Positions 7,549 to 14,339 of a stretch of DNA of 20,994 bases are shown one piece after another. The notes under the pieces were generated by a model, which did no database searches, was not told where the DNA came from, and saw only the letters and a program-made list of their open reading frames with translations. Origin of the DNA: a virus; the IMG/VR virus record IMGVR_UViG_3300013094_000337, positions 1 to 20,994 of that record, one strand, 5' to 3'. Numbering within the stretch: the first letter of the stretch is position 1; each line of letters begins with the position of its first letter. The translations under genes were made by a program, and so were the position numbers.

Positions 7549-8226
7549 ATGTCTCAGACCTTACAAGATTTTTACACAACAGCTTCTTCAAGAGGCTTTA
7601 GTAGGGATTTTCAAATAAGAGTAGAAAGTATTTTTATTAACGGAGAATCCTTACCGTCCGATTACTTAAATTATGTAAAAACAGTAAGTCTACCTTCTCG
7701 TAAAGTAGAAATTAACACCATAACATACAACACGGTTAAAGTACCGGTTAGTACAGGTATTTCAGATTTTGGTAATAAAGACAACTATCAGATTTCTTTT
7801 TGGGCTGACCAGGCTCTAGAGTTTAGAGATTGGTTCTATGATAGAGCAGAAGCTACAGACACACCAGGAACACCAATGTTTCCTAATACTTTAGGTTCAA
7901 ATTTAATACAAATAAGTGTATTAGATGATATGTTAAACCCTGTATATGGATGTCAGTTAGAAGGGGTAACTATAAAAGAAGTTAGTGATATAAAATACAC
8001 TAAAGAGGGTACAGGTAAACCGCAAGAGTTTAGTGTAACATTTGCATATTATAGAGTTTCACCTTATACAAGTAAAGCTACTGATGTAAATAGTAATCCA
8101 GGTGGGTTTTTAGGAGCAATACAAGACCTCACTAGCGGTATTAAAACTGTCACTCAAGGTGTTAACGCGGTAAGGGGCTTAGCAACTGCTGCACGCGGGG
8201 CTTCTAATGCTATTAGAGGTAGATAA
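7549..8226 (+). CDS. Tail-tube-like protein with helical C-terminal tail (second copy)
   Basis: This 225-residue paralogue of the tail tube begins MSQTLQDFYTTASSRGFSRD, position by position close to the tube protein at 5436. Further landmarks are VKTVSLPSRKVE (43-54), the strand-helix unit YQISFWADQALEFRDWF (80-96), LIQISVLDD (119-127), and VSDIKYTKEGTG...FSVTFAYYRV (145-170). Residues 185-225 form a Gly/Ala/Thr-rich tail with TVTQGVNAVRGLATAARG and a terminal RGR, similar to the tail of the 6815 product. A role as a tube-baseplate adaptor ring is inferred. Its stop overlaps the next start (TAATG). The AGAGGT at its end would act as a Shine-Dalgarno for that next gene, one of the few in the block. 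Confidence 0.7.
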   Translation: MSQTLQDFYTTASSRGFSRDFQIRVESIFINGESLPSDYLNYVKTVSLPSRKVEINTITYNTVKVPVSTGISDFGNKDNYQISFWADQALEFRDWFYDRAEATDTPGTPMFPNTLGSNLIQISVLDDMLNPVYGCQLEGVTIKEVSDIKYTKEGTGKPQEFSVTFAYYRVSPYTSKATDVNSNPGGFLGAIQDLTSGIKTVTQGVNAVRGLATAARGASNAIRGR

Positions 8227-8927
8227 TGACTCTTGATATACCTAATTTTCTTCCGTTAATAAATAGTAGGGAATATAGTATTCCTATTGAAGCTAATTTT
8301 GCTGTAACTATAGAAAATTTATTTGAACCAAATTCAGGTATATTAGATAAATTAGGTAATGTAGAGGAAATTATATCACCTTCTAAACCTTTCGTAGGGG
8401 TACTTAATAGTGATTTTTGGAATGATTTGCCGAACAGCTTAACTAAAGCGGGTATATTTTTTGCAAACAGTGTGACTGTACCCGGAGAAAGTTCTTCAAC
8501 CGCTAGAGTGGGTATGGCTCAGGTAAACAACCTGTTTGGTGGTTTGTTATCAGCCCCTATACTTAAAGGACGTGCTGATGCAGCTAATTTAGATATAAGC
8601 TTTATTGAAACTAATATGTCTTTTGTGGATTCAGTAATGAGACCTTGGAGTATAGCTACCTCTCAATTCGGTTTATTTGCTAGAGAACCAACTTCGTGGC
8701 AAAACTTTAAAACTAATGTTTCGATAAACTATCTTAATAAGAGAGCATACTCAGACGAAGATTATAGTATAAGAAAAAGAATAACTTTTTTTGATGCAGC
8801 ACCAGTTAGTGTAGAAGGTTATACATCCAAATACGGTGCAACCGGTGCAAATGTACAAACAAGAACTTCGAAAACTAGTTGGGTGTATTCAACTTACGCA
8901 ATCGAGTATCCAGCATTTGTAGAGTAA
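8226..8927 (+). CDS. Diverged tail-tube-fold or baseplate adaptor protein
   Basis: This 233-residue protein lacks the MSQT-type N-terminus of its neighbours but shows a comparable strand pattern: FFANSVTVPGESSSTARVGM (78-97), ANLDISFIETNMSFVDSVMRPW (119-140), and C-terminal strands including RKRITFFDAAPVSVEGY (183-199) and WVYSTYAIEYPAF. The order (PG turn, strand, helix with a Trp, long paired strands) is that of gp19-fold proteins. It is translationally coupled to the 7549 gene through a TAATG overlap with an upstream AGAGGT, so near-equal production of the two is likely. Which baseplate or tube component of T4 it corresponds to cannot be decided by eye. Confidence 0.5.
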   Translation: MTLDIPNFLPLINSREYSIPIEANFAVTIENLFEPNSGILDKLGNVEEIISPSKPFVGVLNSDFWNDLPNSLTKAGIFFANSVTVPGESSSTARVGMAQVNNLFGGLLSAPILKGRADAANLDISFIETNMSFVDSVMRPWSIATSQFGLFAREPTSWQNFKTNVSINYLNKRAYSDEDYSIRKRITFFDAAPVSVEGYTSKYGATGANVQTRTSKTSWVYSTYAIEYPAFVE

Positions 8928-8941
8928 TACACAGACTGTTA

Positions 8942-8948
8942 TAAGTCT
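8942..8948 (+). promoter_or_regulatory. TAAGTCT, degenerate upstream motif
   Basis: TAAGTCT lies 6 nt before the ATG at 8955 in a 27-bp gap. One base differs from TAAGTAT, and spacing is slightly longer than at the other sites. Confidence 0.3.
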
Positions 8949-8954
8949 ATTGTA

Positions 8955-9872
8955 ATGCCTTTCACGTTAAATGCATATCTTCCTAGCTTTAAACAGGATG
9001 TATCTGTTTATGAACTCAATTATAAACAATACAGAGATCTTGTAAAGAGCCTTTATAATAGTAATAAAAAAGAAACTATACAGCAATACAATTCGATAGT
9101 AGCAGATTTGTGTCCATTTATAAAGGATAGAGATACAACCTTTGAAGATAAGCTTTCTATACTGCTAACATTAAGAAACTTTTGTATAAGTCCGGATTTA
9201 AAATTAAAGGGTACAGCAGATAAGGATACGTTTTATCATACAGTAACAATTGATAATTTATTAAAGGAAGTAAGAACAATTAATAAATCCGCTACAATAG
9301 TTATAGATAATATTACTGTAGATATATCTTCTTATAAAATGAGAGACGAACAGGTTTTCGCTGGAAATAACAAAGATATAACCATTATCTTAGCGTCTTA
9401 CATAGATACACTTAAAATTGATAATGACAAGGTAGAATTTAAGGATTTAACGATAGAAGAAAGAGTGAAAATAGTAAACTCTTTACCATATGCATTATCG
9501 GATAAAGTATACGAGAGTATAATACAAACTGAAAATTATTATGACTCGCAAGAACTATTAGTTGTAGCTAATCCTCATACAGATGAAGCTGTGTTGAGGT
9601 TATCTAAAAACATTACATTCGAGGTACTACAAAAAATGATAGAGTTTTTGTTCACTGAAGACCTTGGTAATGTGTTTAGAGCGTTTTATAATATGGTAAA
9701 ATTTGCTGGGTTCTCTCCAGAATACATTGATAGTATAACACCAGTAGAAATGCAAGTGTATTGGATGTATTATATGCAAGATCAATCCGAAAAACAAAAG
9801 AGCACTAGTACAAACAATTCCGGTGCAATGTTGCCATCTACAAGCTCTCCTAATGCAGAATTGGGCTTTTAG
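8955..9872 (+). CDS. gp26-like baseplate hub assembly chaperone with C-terminal extension
   Basis: The N-terminus (NAYLPSFKQDVSVYELNYKQYR, about 6-27) followed by a helix with DKLSILLTLRNFCIS (65-79) matches the pattern of T4 gp26-type hub assembly proteins (a 'LPS.gk...' opening, then a conserved LL.R helix). The tandem gene at 9896 has the same plan, including the later DLTIEERVKIVNSLPYAL segment (164-181). The C-terminal 80 residues (about 221-280) form an extra helical part with TPVEMQVY at 262-269. That resembles the P.E..+Y pattern of gp51-like chaperones, so this may be a gp26-gp51 fusion. The last 25 residues are Ser/Asn-rich and probably disordered. The position just before the tape measure gene fits a tail assembly chaperone. 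Confidence 0.6.
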   Translation: MPFTLNAYLPSFKQDVSVYELNYKQYRDLVKSLYNSNKKETIQQYNSIVADLCPFIKDRDTTFEDKLSILLTLRNFCISPDLKLKGTADKDTFYHTVTIDNLLKEVRTINKSATIVIDNITVDISSYKMRDEQVFAGNNKDITIILASYIDTLKIDNDKVEFKDLTIEERVKIVNSLPYALSDKVYESIIQTENYYDSQELLVVANPHTDEAVLRLSKNITFEVLQKMIEFLFTEDLGNVFRAFYNMVKFAGFSPEYIDSITPVEMQVYWMYYMQDQSEKQKSTSTNNSGAMLPSTSSPNAELGF

Positions 9873-9883
9873 TACACCCCCAG

Positions 9884-9890
9884 TAAGTAG
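9884..9890 (+). promoter_or_regulatory. TAAGTAG, degenerate upstream motif
   Basis: TAAGTAG lies 5 nt before the ATG at 9896 in a 23-bp gap. The last base differs from TAAGTAT, while the spacing equals that at 5436. Confidence 0.35.
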
Positions 9891-9895
9891 AATTT

Positions 9896-10672
9896 ATGGC
9901 TAGCATTACAAATATTATATCTTCTCTTAACTCTATTACAGAAAAGAGTTCTTTTAACGTTTATATACCATCTTTAAAAAAAGAGGTTAGGTTTAAGCCA
10001 CTTTCAACTAAACAGCAGCAATCGTTTTATAGTTGTGTGGTTGACATTGTACCTTTTTATACTAGGTTTATTATTGCTACATTTAATATAATTTCAGAAA
10101 ATTGTACAGAACCGGCTATTATATCGCAATTGAATGTTTTTGATAGATTGGTTATTCTATTAGCGTTGCGTAAAAATACATTAGGTTCCAGTATTGCTAT
10201 AATAAAAGACAAAGTACAGTATGTTAGTGATTTTGATATCTGTTTTGAAAATGCAAAAACATTAGACATACCAGATAGCAAATCTGTAAATTTAGGTAAC
10301 ATAATCGTAGAATTACAGGTACCCCGTGTTGTTGATCAATATGTTTTAGAAAAAACGTTAAGAGAGAACGTAGATACAAGTAAAATGAATCCTGATACTA
10401 TTATTAGTCAATCGGTATTAGGTGAAACTAGTAAATTAATTAAGAGTGTTAAACTTGTACAAGAGAATGAAACTATTGACGTAAACTACGAGCAATTAAA
10501 CGTAAAAGATCGGTTTACAGTATTGGAAAATTTACCAGCTGAAATAATGATTGAAGTACAGCAATATGCTAAGCTTGTATCTCAAACAACGGATAAGCTA
10601 TTAACGGTTAATATTACAGAAGATAAAACTGCTATATTTGATATTACTGTGGATTTCTTTTTGAGTAAATAA
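9896..10672 (+). CDS. gp26-like baseplate hub assembly chaperone (second copy)
   Basis: This 258-residue protein parallels the product of 8955: NVYIPSLKKEVRFKPLSTKQ (21-40) against NAYLPSFKQDVSVYELNYKQ, FDRLVILLALRKN (82-94) against FEDKLSILLTLRNF, and LNVKDRFTVLENLPAEI (201-217) against LTIEERVKIVNSLPYAL. It lacks the C-terminal helical extension of its neighbour and stops soon after FDITVDFFL. Tandem duplication followed by division of labour is the simplest reading. T4 uses separate gp26, gp28 and gp51 around the hub, so the two copies may correspond to two of these. The ATG is chosen because it follows TAAGTAG at the usual distance. Confidence 0.58.
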   Translation: MASITNIISSLNSITEKSSFNVYIPSLKKEVRFKPLSTKQQQSFYSCVVDIVPFYTRFIIATFNIISENCTEPAIISQLNVFDRLVILLALRKNTLGSSIAIIKDKVQYVSDFDICFENAKTLDIPDSKSVNLGNIIVELQVPRVVDQYVLEKTLRENVDTSKMNPDTIISQSVLGETSKLIKSVKLVQENETIDVNYEQLNVKDRFTVLENLPAEIMIEVQQYAKLVSQTTDKLLTVNITEDKTAIFDITVDFFLSK

Positions 10673-10693
10673 CGTAAAGTTCAGCTTCATTGC

Positions 10694-10700
10694 TAAGTAT
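10694..10700 (+). promoter_or_regulatory. TAAGTAT motif before the tape measure gene
   Basis: CTAAGTATT lies in a 32-bp gap and TAAGTAT ends 4 nt before the ATG at 10705. Its presence supports the ATG at 10705 as start over an in-frame TTG at 10690, which would place the motif inside the gene. Confidence 0.45.
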
Positions 10701-10704
10701 TTCT

Positions 10705-12570
10705 ATGGCAGATAACTCAGCAAGCACCTCTAACGTTGTTAATAAAAACGATGCTGGAGGACTACCTGACAAAGAAGCGTGGCAACGCTTTCTTGAAACA
10801 TATCGTGGCAATGCAGGAATGGTACAACCTGTTAATCAACCGGATACGACAGTAAAAGATGCAATACAGTCTGTTGCTAAACAGTTACAAGCAAATACAG
10901 AAAAGATAGCTGAATTTACTAAATCTGTCGCTCAATTATCGGATAGAGTCAGTACAAGTAAACCCAATCAAGAAACTGCTGATATAGTAGCTAGAAGAAT
11001 TAGAGAAGAATGGGATGCAGTTAAAAAAGATACTGGTTTAGTGGGTGGTTTTATAGACCAGGTTACTAAAGGCGGGTACACAAAGCTACTCAATACAATG
11101 GAACTGGGAGCACTAAGGAATGCTGGAGTGGTTCCAGAATCTAATCTCAAACCTGATACTACAAGTAAAACCGATGAACAGATAAAAGAAGGTGAAATAA
11201 GAGAAGAAGAACGTAGTACAGGTATATCTAAAAAAATGTACCGGGTTGAGCTAGCTAAAATTAGCGATAGCGTAATGAGTGATTTAGAAGATTTATTAAA
11301 TCAGGAATTAAAAAAACTTTGCGAGTGTATTTGTGAATGTCAAAACGGTAGTCCTCAAAGACTTCCAAGAGTACCGATAGAGTCCCCAGTAAGTGCACCG
11401 GTAAAGCCGCCTGTAACAGTGGGTAGCCCTGGTATAAAGGAAACCCACTCTGTTGGTGTACCCGCTCCTATAGCTTCAGTACTAGTTGCAACCAATACAG
11501 AAGTAAAGACTAAACCAGGAAACGAAGAAGTAAGGACTGGTAAAGGTGCTGAACACACAGAAAATAAGCCTACAGAAGATATAAAAACTCACGGCTGGTG
11601 GGAAGACGTAGGTAAACCTGTTTTAGAGCTTGCTGGTATAACTGCATTAGCATCAGTAGCATTACCTGAAATTTTAGCAGCTGCAGGGGTTGCAGAAGTA
11701 ATCGCATTAGCTACGGGCGCAGCTGAAACGGCTGCAACAGTAGCAGAAACAGCTGCGGTGGTAGCAGAAACAGCTACAACAGCGACAGAAACGGCTGCAA
11801 CAGCGACAGGGGTGGCTGCGGATGCTACTACGACTGTTAAAACTGCTGTAGACGCTTCAGAATTTCTTATTGCACCGGCAGAAGCTTCAGAAGGACTAGA
11901 AGCAACTGAAGCGGTTTCCTATTTAGATAAATTAAATAAAGTAGCACCGGGTTTGATACAAGGTGTTAATGTATTACCAGAAGCTGAAGTAACTGCAGAA
12001 GAATTAGCAGCTGTAGATAAAGTCTTGAGCGCTGTACCCATAGCAACTGTACCTGAAACAGCTAGCCTGGTAGGAACTGGCACGACAGCGCTGGGTGTTG
12101 GAGTGGCTGGTGTTGGTGGTTATACTGCATTAGCAGCTACACCCGCGCTTAAAGCTGTTGCTGGTGTACCTGAAAGTATAAACGGATTACCAGTGTTATC
12201 GGATGAACAATGGAGAGAAAGGGGTTATAGTCCAAACGGTCTAGAAGGTACCTATACTAAATCAACAGCTAATGTTAGTGCAGCAGGGCAAAATACCCCT
12301 ACATTTAATGTCGCAGCAAAGCCGCAAACTGAAACATCTGATTTTTATCAGGATTTCTTAAATGTTACTAAAGAATTTCATAACGATGTAAAGCAACTTA
12401 TAAACAATAAGACGTTTGAAGATAAAGGCAGCCTTTCTAACATTGTTAATAAGGGTGGTAACAAAACATATAGTAATACGTATAATATCAGAACATACGC
12501 CGGGGACGGAATTGCTTCTTTGAGAAAAGATACTGATATGTTGTTATATAAACTCAGTACTATGAATTAA
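10705..12570 (+). CDS. Putative tape measure protein (T4 gp29 position)
   Basis: The assignment rests on position (after the hub chaperones, before a gp48/54-like gene), length (621 residues; T4 gp29 has 590) and composition. Residues 45-110 and 157-205 are charged and helical with coiled-coil character. Four cysteines alternate at 206, 208, 210 and 212 (CECICEC), unusual for a phage tail protein and able to bind metal or form disulfides. A Pro-rich linker (about 217-245) follows. Residues 305-385 are Ala/Thr/Val-rich and hydrophobic, with five heptad units from residue 340 (AETAATV, AETAAVV, AETATTA, TETAATA, TGVAADA). A second Gly/Ala segment spans 455-487, and the C-terminus (545-621) is helical and polar. 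At about 1.5 angstrom per residue it would set a tail of roughly 93 nm. No enzyme domain is seen. Confidence 0.55.
   Translation: MADNSASTSNVVNKNDAGGLPDKEAWQRFLETYRGNAGMVQPVNQPDTTVKDAIQSVAKQLQANTEKIAEFTKSVAQLSDRVSTSKPNQETADIVARRIREEWDAVKKDTGLVGGFIDQVTKGGYTKLLNTMELGALRNAGVVPESNLKPDTTSKTDEQIKEGEIREEERSTGISKKMYRVELAKISDSVMSDLEDLLNQELKKLCECICECQNGSPQRLPRVPIESPVSAPVKPPVTVGSPGIKETHSVGVPAPIASVLVATNTEVKTKPGNEEVRTGKGAEHTENKPTEDIKTHGWWEDVGKPVLELAGITALASVALPEILAAAGVAEVIALATGAAETAATVAETAAVVAETATTATETAATATGVAADATTTVKTAVDASEFLIAPAEASEGLEATEAVSYLDKLNKVAPGLIQGVNVLPEAEVTAEELAAVDKVLSAVPIATVPETASLVGTGTTALGVGVAGVGGYTALAATPALKAVAGVPESINGLPVLSDEQWRERGYSPNGLEGTYTKSTANVSAAGQNTPTFNVAAKPQTETSDFYQDFLNVTKEFHNDVKQLINNKTFEDKGSLSNIVNKGGNKTYSNTYNIRTYAGDGIASLRKDTDMLLYKLSTMN
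11720..11821 (+). repeat. Degenerate 21-bp tandem repeat encoding Ala/Thr heptads
   Basis: Units of about 21 bp built on gcagaaacagctgc-type sequence occur four to five times and encode AETAATV-like heptads of the putative tape measure. The near identity of the units suggests recent slippage or unequal exchange, which would change protein length in steps of seven residues. Confidence 0.65.
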
Positions 12571-12574
12571 GTAT
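12568..12574 (+). promoter_or_regulatory. TAAGTAT motif overlapping the tape measure stop codon
   Basis: The TAA stop of the preceding gene is the first three bases of TAAGTAT, which ends 4 nt before the ATG at 12579. The motif is kept although the gap is only 8 bp. Confidence 0.45.
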
Positions 12575-12578
12575 ACGT

Positions 12579-13976
12579 ATGCCCGATAAATCAAATTCTA
12601 CTGGCCCTGTACAGGATGATACAAGTCAACCACCTAATTTAAAGGGCGGAGCACCAGAATTAGAAAAAAATCTGTCGTTTAATGTACATAGGGATTATCC
12701 TTGGACATTAACTCCGGCTAACTCTCAATTAAGAAAATACGTACCACAACTAGAATTAATAGAATATGATCTACAATTTTCTGGTGAAGTACAATCGATA
12801 AAAACTTTATTAAACGCAACACTCAATTCAAAATACGCTCAGAGCGTAGTAGCAGGTGTTGGCGCAGCAACAGGGGCATCTGTAGCTACCGGGGCTTTGA
12901 ACCTGGCTGAGCAAATCGCCGCTGGTGGAGGGGGTGGACAGGGTCAAGTAGCACAGAAGATTGCCACAATAGCAACTAATGGTGGTGTACAAGTAGTAGC
13001 TGCTACAACCGGGGCTGTAGTTGGATATGGACTCAGTGAAGCAACTATGAAACAAATACCAAGCCTTACCAATCTTGATTATTTAGCGCCGTATAAAAAT
13101 TTATACCCCGCTATACCAACAGGTAATACATACTATTTACCGTATTTAAATGTAGAGAACTTTACTAATGTGAGCGGGGTATGGGGAAGTGTAGAGTTGA
13201 ATAGAATAACAACTGCAGCTACTACTGTTGCAGGGGCTGGAGGTGCTATAGCAGGATTAGCATTCGGAGAAGCAGCTAGTTTAAAATTTGACAAGCAATT
13301 AGCTGGTGCTCTAGAAATATTAAAAGGTATACAAAATGTTGCAGAACTAGAATTTGCATTACGAGCACCAGGAGCAAGTATTGAAAATATAAAGAAGTTT
13401 AAACCAAAAGAAGATGGTGATACGATTGCAGTAACATTTTATCTTTACAACACTCAAACTCAATTAGATATAGTTAATAATTGGAAGTTTTTATACTACT
13501 TAACGTATCAAAATTTACCAAATAGACGTAGTATGAGTTTGCTTGACCCGCCTTGTGTGTATGAAGTAAACGTACCCGGTTATAAAAGGTTTCCTATAGC
13601 TGTAATTGAATCATTTAATGTTACTAATGAAGGTACTACTCGCTTGATAGATATTACTACTGGAGAAATGAGTACATATTCAACAGGTAGCACTAATAAT
13701 AATATAAAGATAGTACCAGAAGCATATAAAGTAAGCATAACGTTTAAAAGTTTATTAACTAGTACTCGTAATTTATTACGTTATTCTAATGATCAATCTA
13801 AAATTACGGTTACTGATCAATCTCCAGAGGGTTCATTAGGTACTGGAGATAACAAGTTTAATAAACCGAAACCCCCAGAAAAATCTAAACCAACACCACC
13901 ATCGCCTCCAGCGCCGGAAGCAGCTCCAGCAATACCAACATCCCCGCCTAATCCTAACGGGGTACTCACAGATTAA
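12579..13976 (+). CDS. Baseplate tail-tube cap/initiator-like protein (gp48/gp54-like)
   Basis: The second half of this 465-residue protein has the pattern of tube-junction baseplate proteins: DTIAVTFYLYNT (281-292), a Trp-containing helix NWKFLYYLTY (301-310), PPCVYEVNVPGYKRFPIAVIESFNV (about 324-348), and VPEAYKVSITFKSLLTSTRNLL (379-400). In T4 gp48 and gp54 form the platform on which the tube polymerises. Two Gly/Ala-rich hydrophobic stretches (about 88-155 and 211-235) are inserted before this domain; they look like tape-measure-type or membrane-active segments and are unusual for this family. The last 40 residues are Pro/Lys-rich and probably disordered. The gene lies between the tape measure and gp53-like genes, consistent with a baseplate role. 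Confidence 0.55.
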   Translation: MPDKSNSTGPVQDDTSQPPNLKGGAPELEKNLSFNVHRDYPWTLTPANSQLRKYVPQLELIEYDLQFSGEVQSIKTLLNATLNSKYAQSVVAGVGAATGASVATGALNLAEQIAAGGGGGQGQVAQKIATIATNGGVQVVAATTGAVVGYGLSEATMKQIPSLTNLDYLAPYKNLYPAIPTGNTYYLPYLNVENFTNVSGVWGSVELNRITTAATTVAGAGGAIAGLAFGEAASLKFDKQLAGALEILKGIQNVAELEFALRAPGASIENIKKFKPKEDGDTIAVTFYLYNTQTQLDIVNNWKFLYYLTYQNLPNRRSMSLLDPPCVYEVNVPGYKRFPIAVIESFNVTNEGTTRLIDITTGEMSTYSTGSTNNNIKIVPEAYKVSITFKSLLTSTRNLLRYSNDQSKITVTDQSPEGSLGTGDNKFNKPKPPEKSKPTPPSPPAPEAAPAIPTSPPNPNGVLTD

Positions 13977-13979
13977 CCT

Positions 13980-14339
13980 ATGGACGGACAAAAACAAAAT
14001 AGTATAGACGCTTTACCTAATCTTAATTCGTTAAGATTGGAAAACCTGTTTAAAGTGTATAATGATAATAAAAATTATTATTATAATATACTAGGTACTG
14101 TTAACATACCTAACGAGATTGATGCTAGCACGTATACTACATTTACGGTAACTAGTGATTATATGCCCTGGACTCATATTTCACAGAAAATATACAACAC
14201 ACCAGAATTATGGTGGTTAATTTGTTCTACCAACAACATACAGAATCCAATACAATTTCCAAAAGCAGGTACAGTATTAAAGGTATTACTACCAAATTAC
14301 GTAACAAGTATTTTACAACAGTTAAATAACACTCAATGA
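13980..14339 (+). CDS. gp53: Baseplate wedge protein (T4 gp53-like)
   Basis: This 119-residue protein has the gp53 hallmark in its second half: WTHISQKIYNTPELWWLI (64-81), then the NNIQNP turn (85-90) and PKAGTVLKVLLP (94-105). This is the LysM-like arrangement by which gp53 clamps wedges to the hub in T4. Residues 20-60 form the N-terminal strands. At 119 residues it is shorter than T4 gp53 (196), mostly because the N-terminal arm is reduced. It starts 3 bp after the previous stop, and its own stop overlaps the next start by 4 bp (ATGA), so it is translationally coupled to the hub gene. Confidence 0.75.
   Translation: MDGQKQNSIDALPNLNSLRLENLFKVYNDNKNYYYNILGTVNIPNEIDASTYTTFTVTSDYMPWTHISQKIYNTPELWWLICSTNNIQNPIQFPKAGTVLKVLLPNYVTSILQQLNNTQ

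Noticed and set aside
10690-10704. TTG start five codons upstream of the tape measure ATG
   Set aside because: It would place the TAAGTAT motif inside the gene. All other genes of the block start with ATG at 4-6 nt from the motif.
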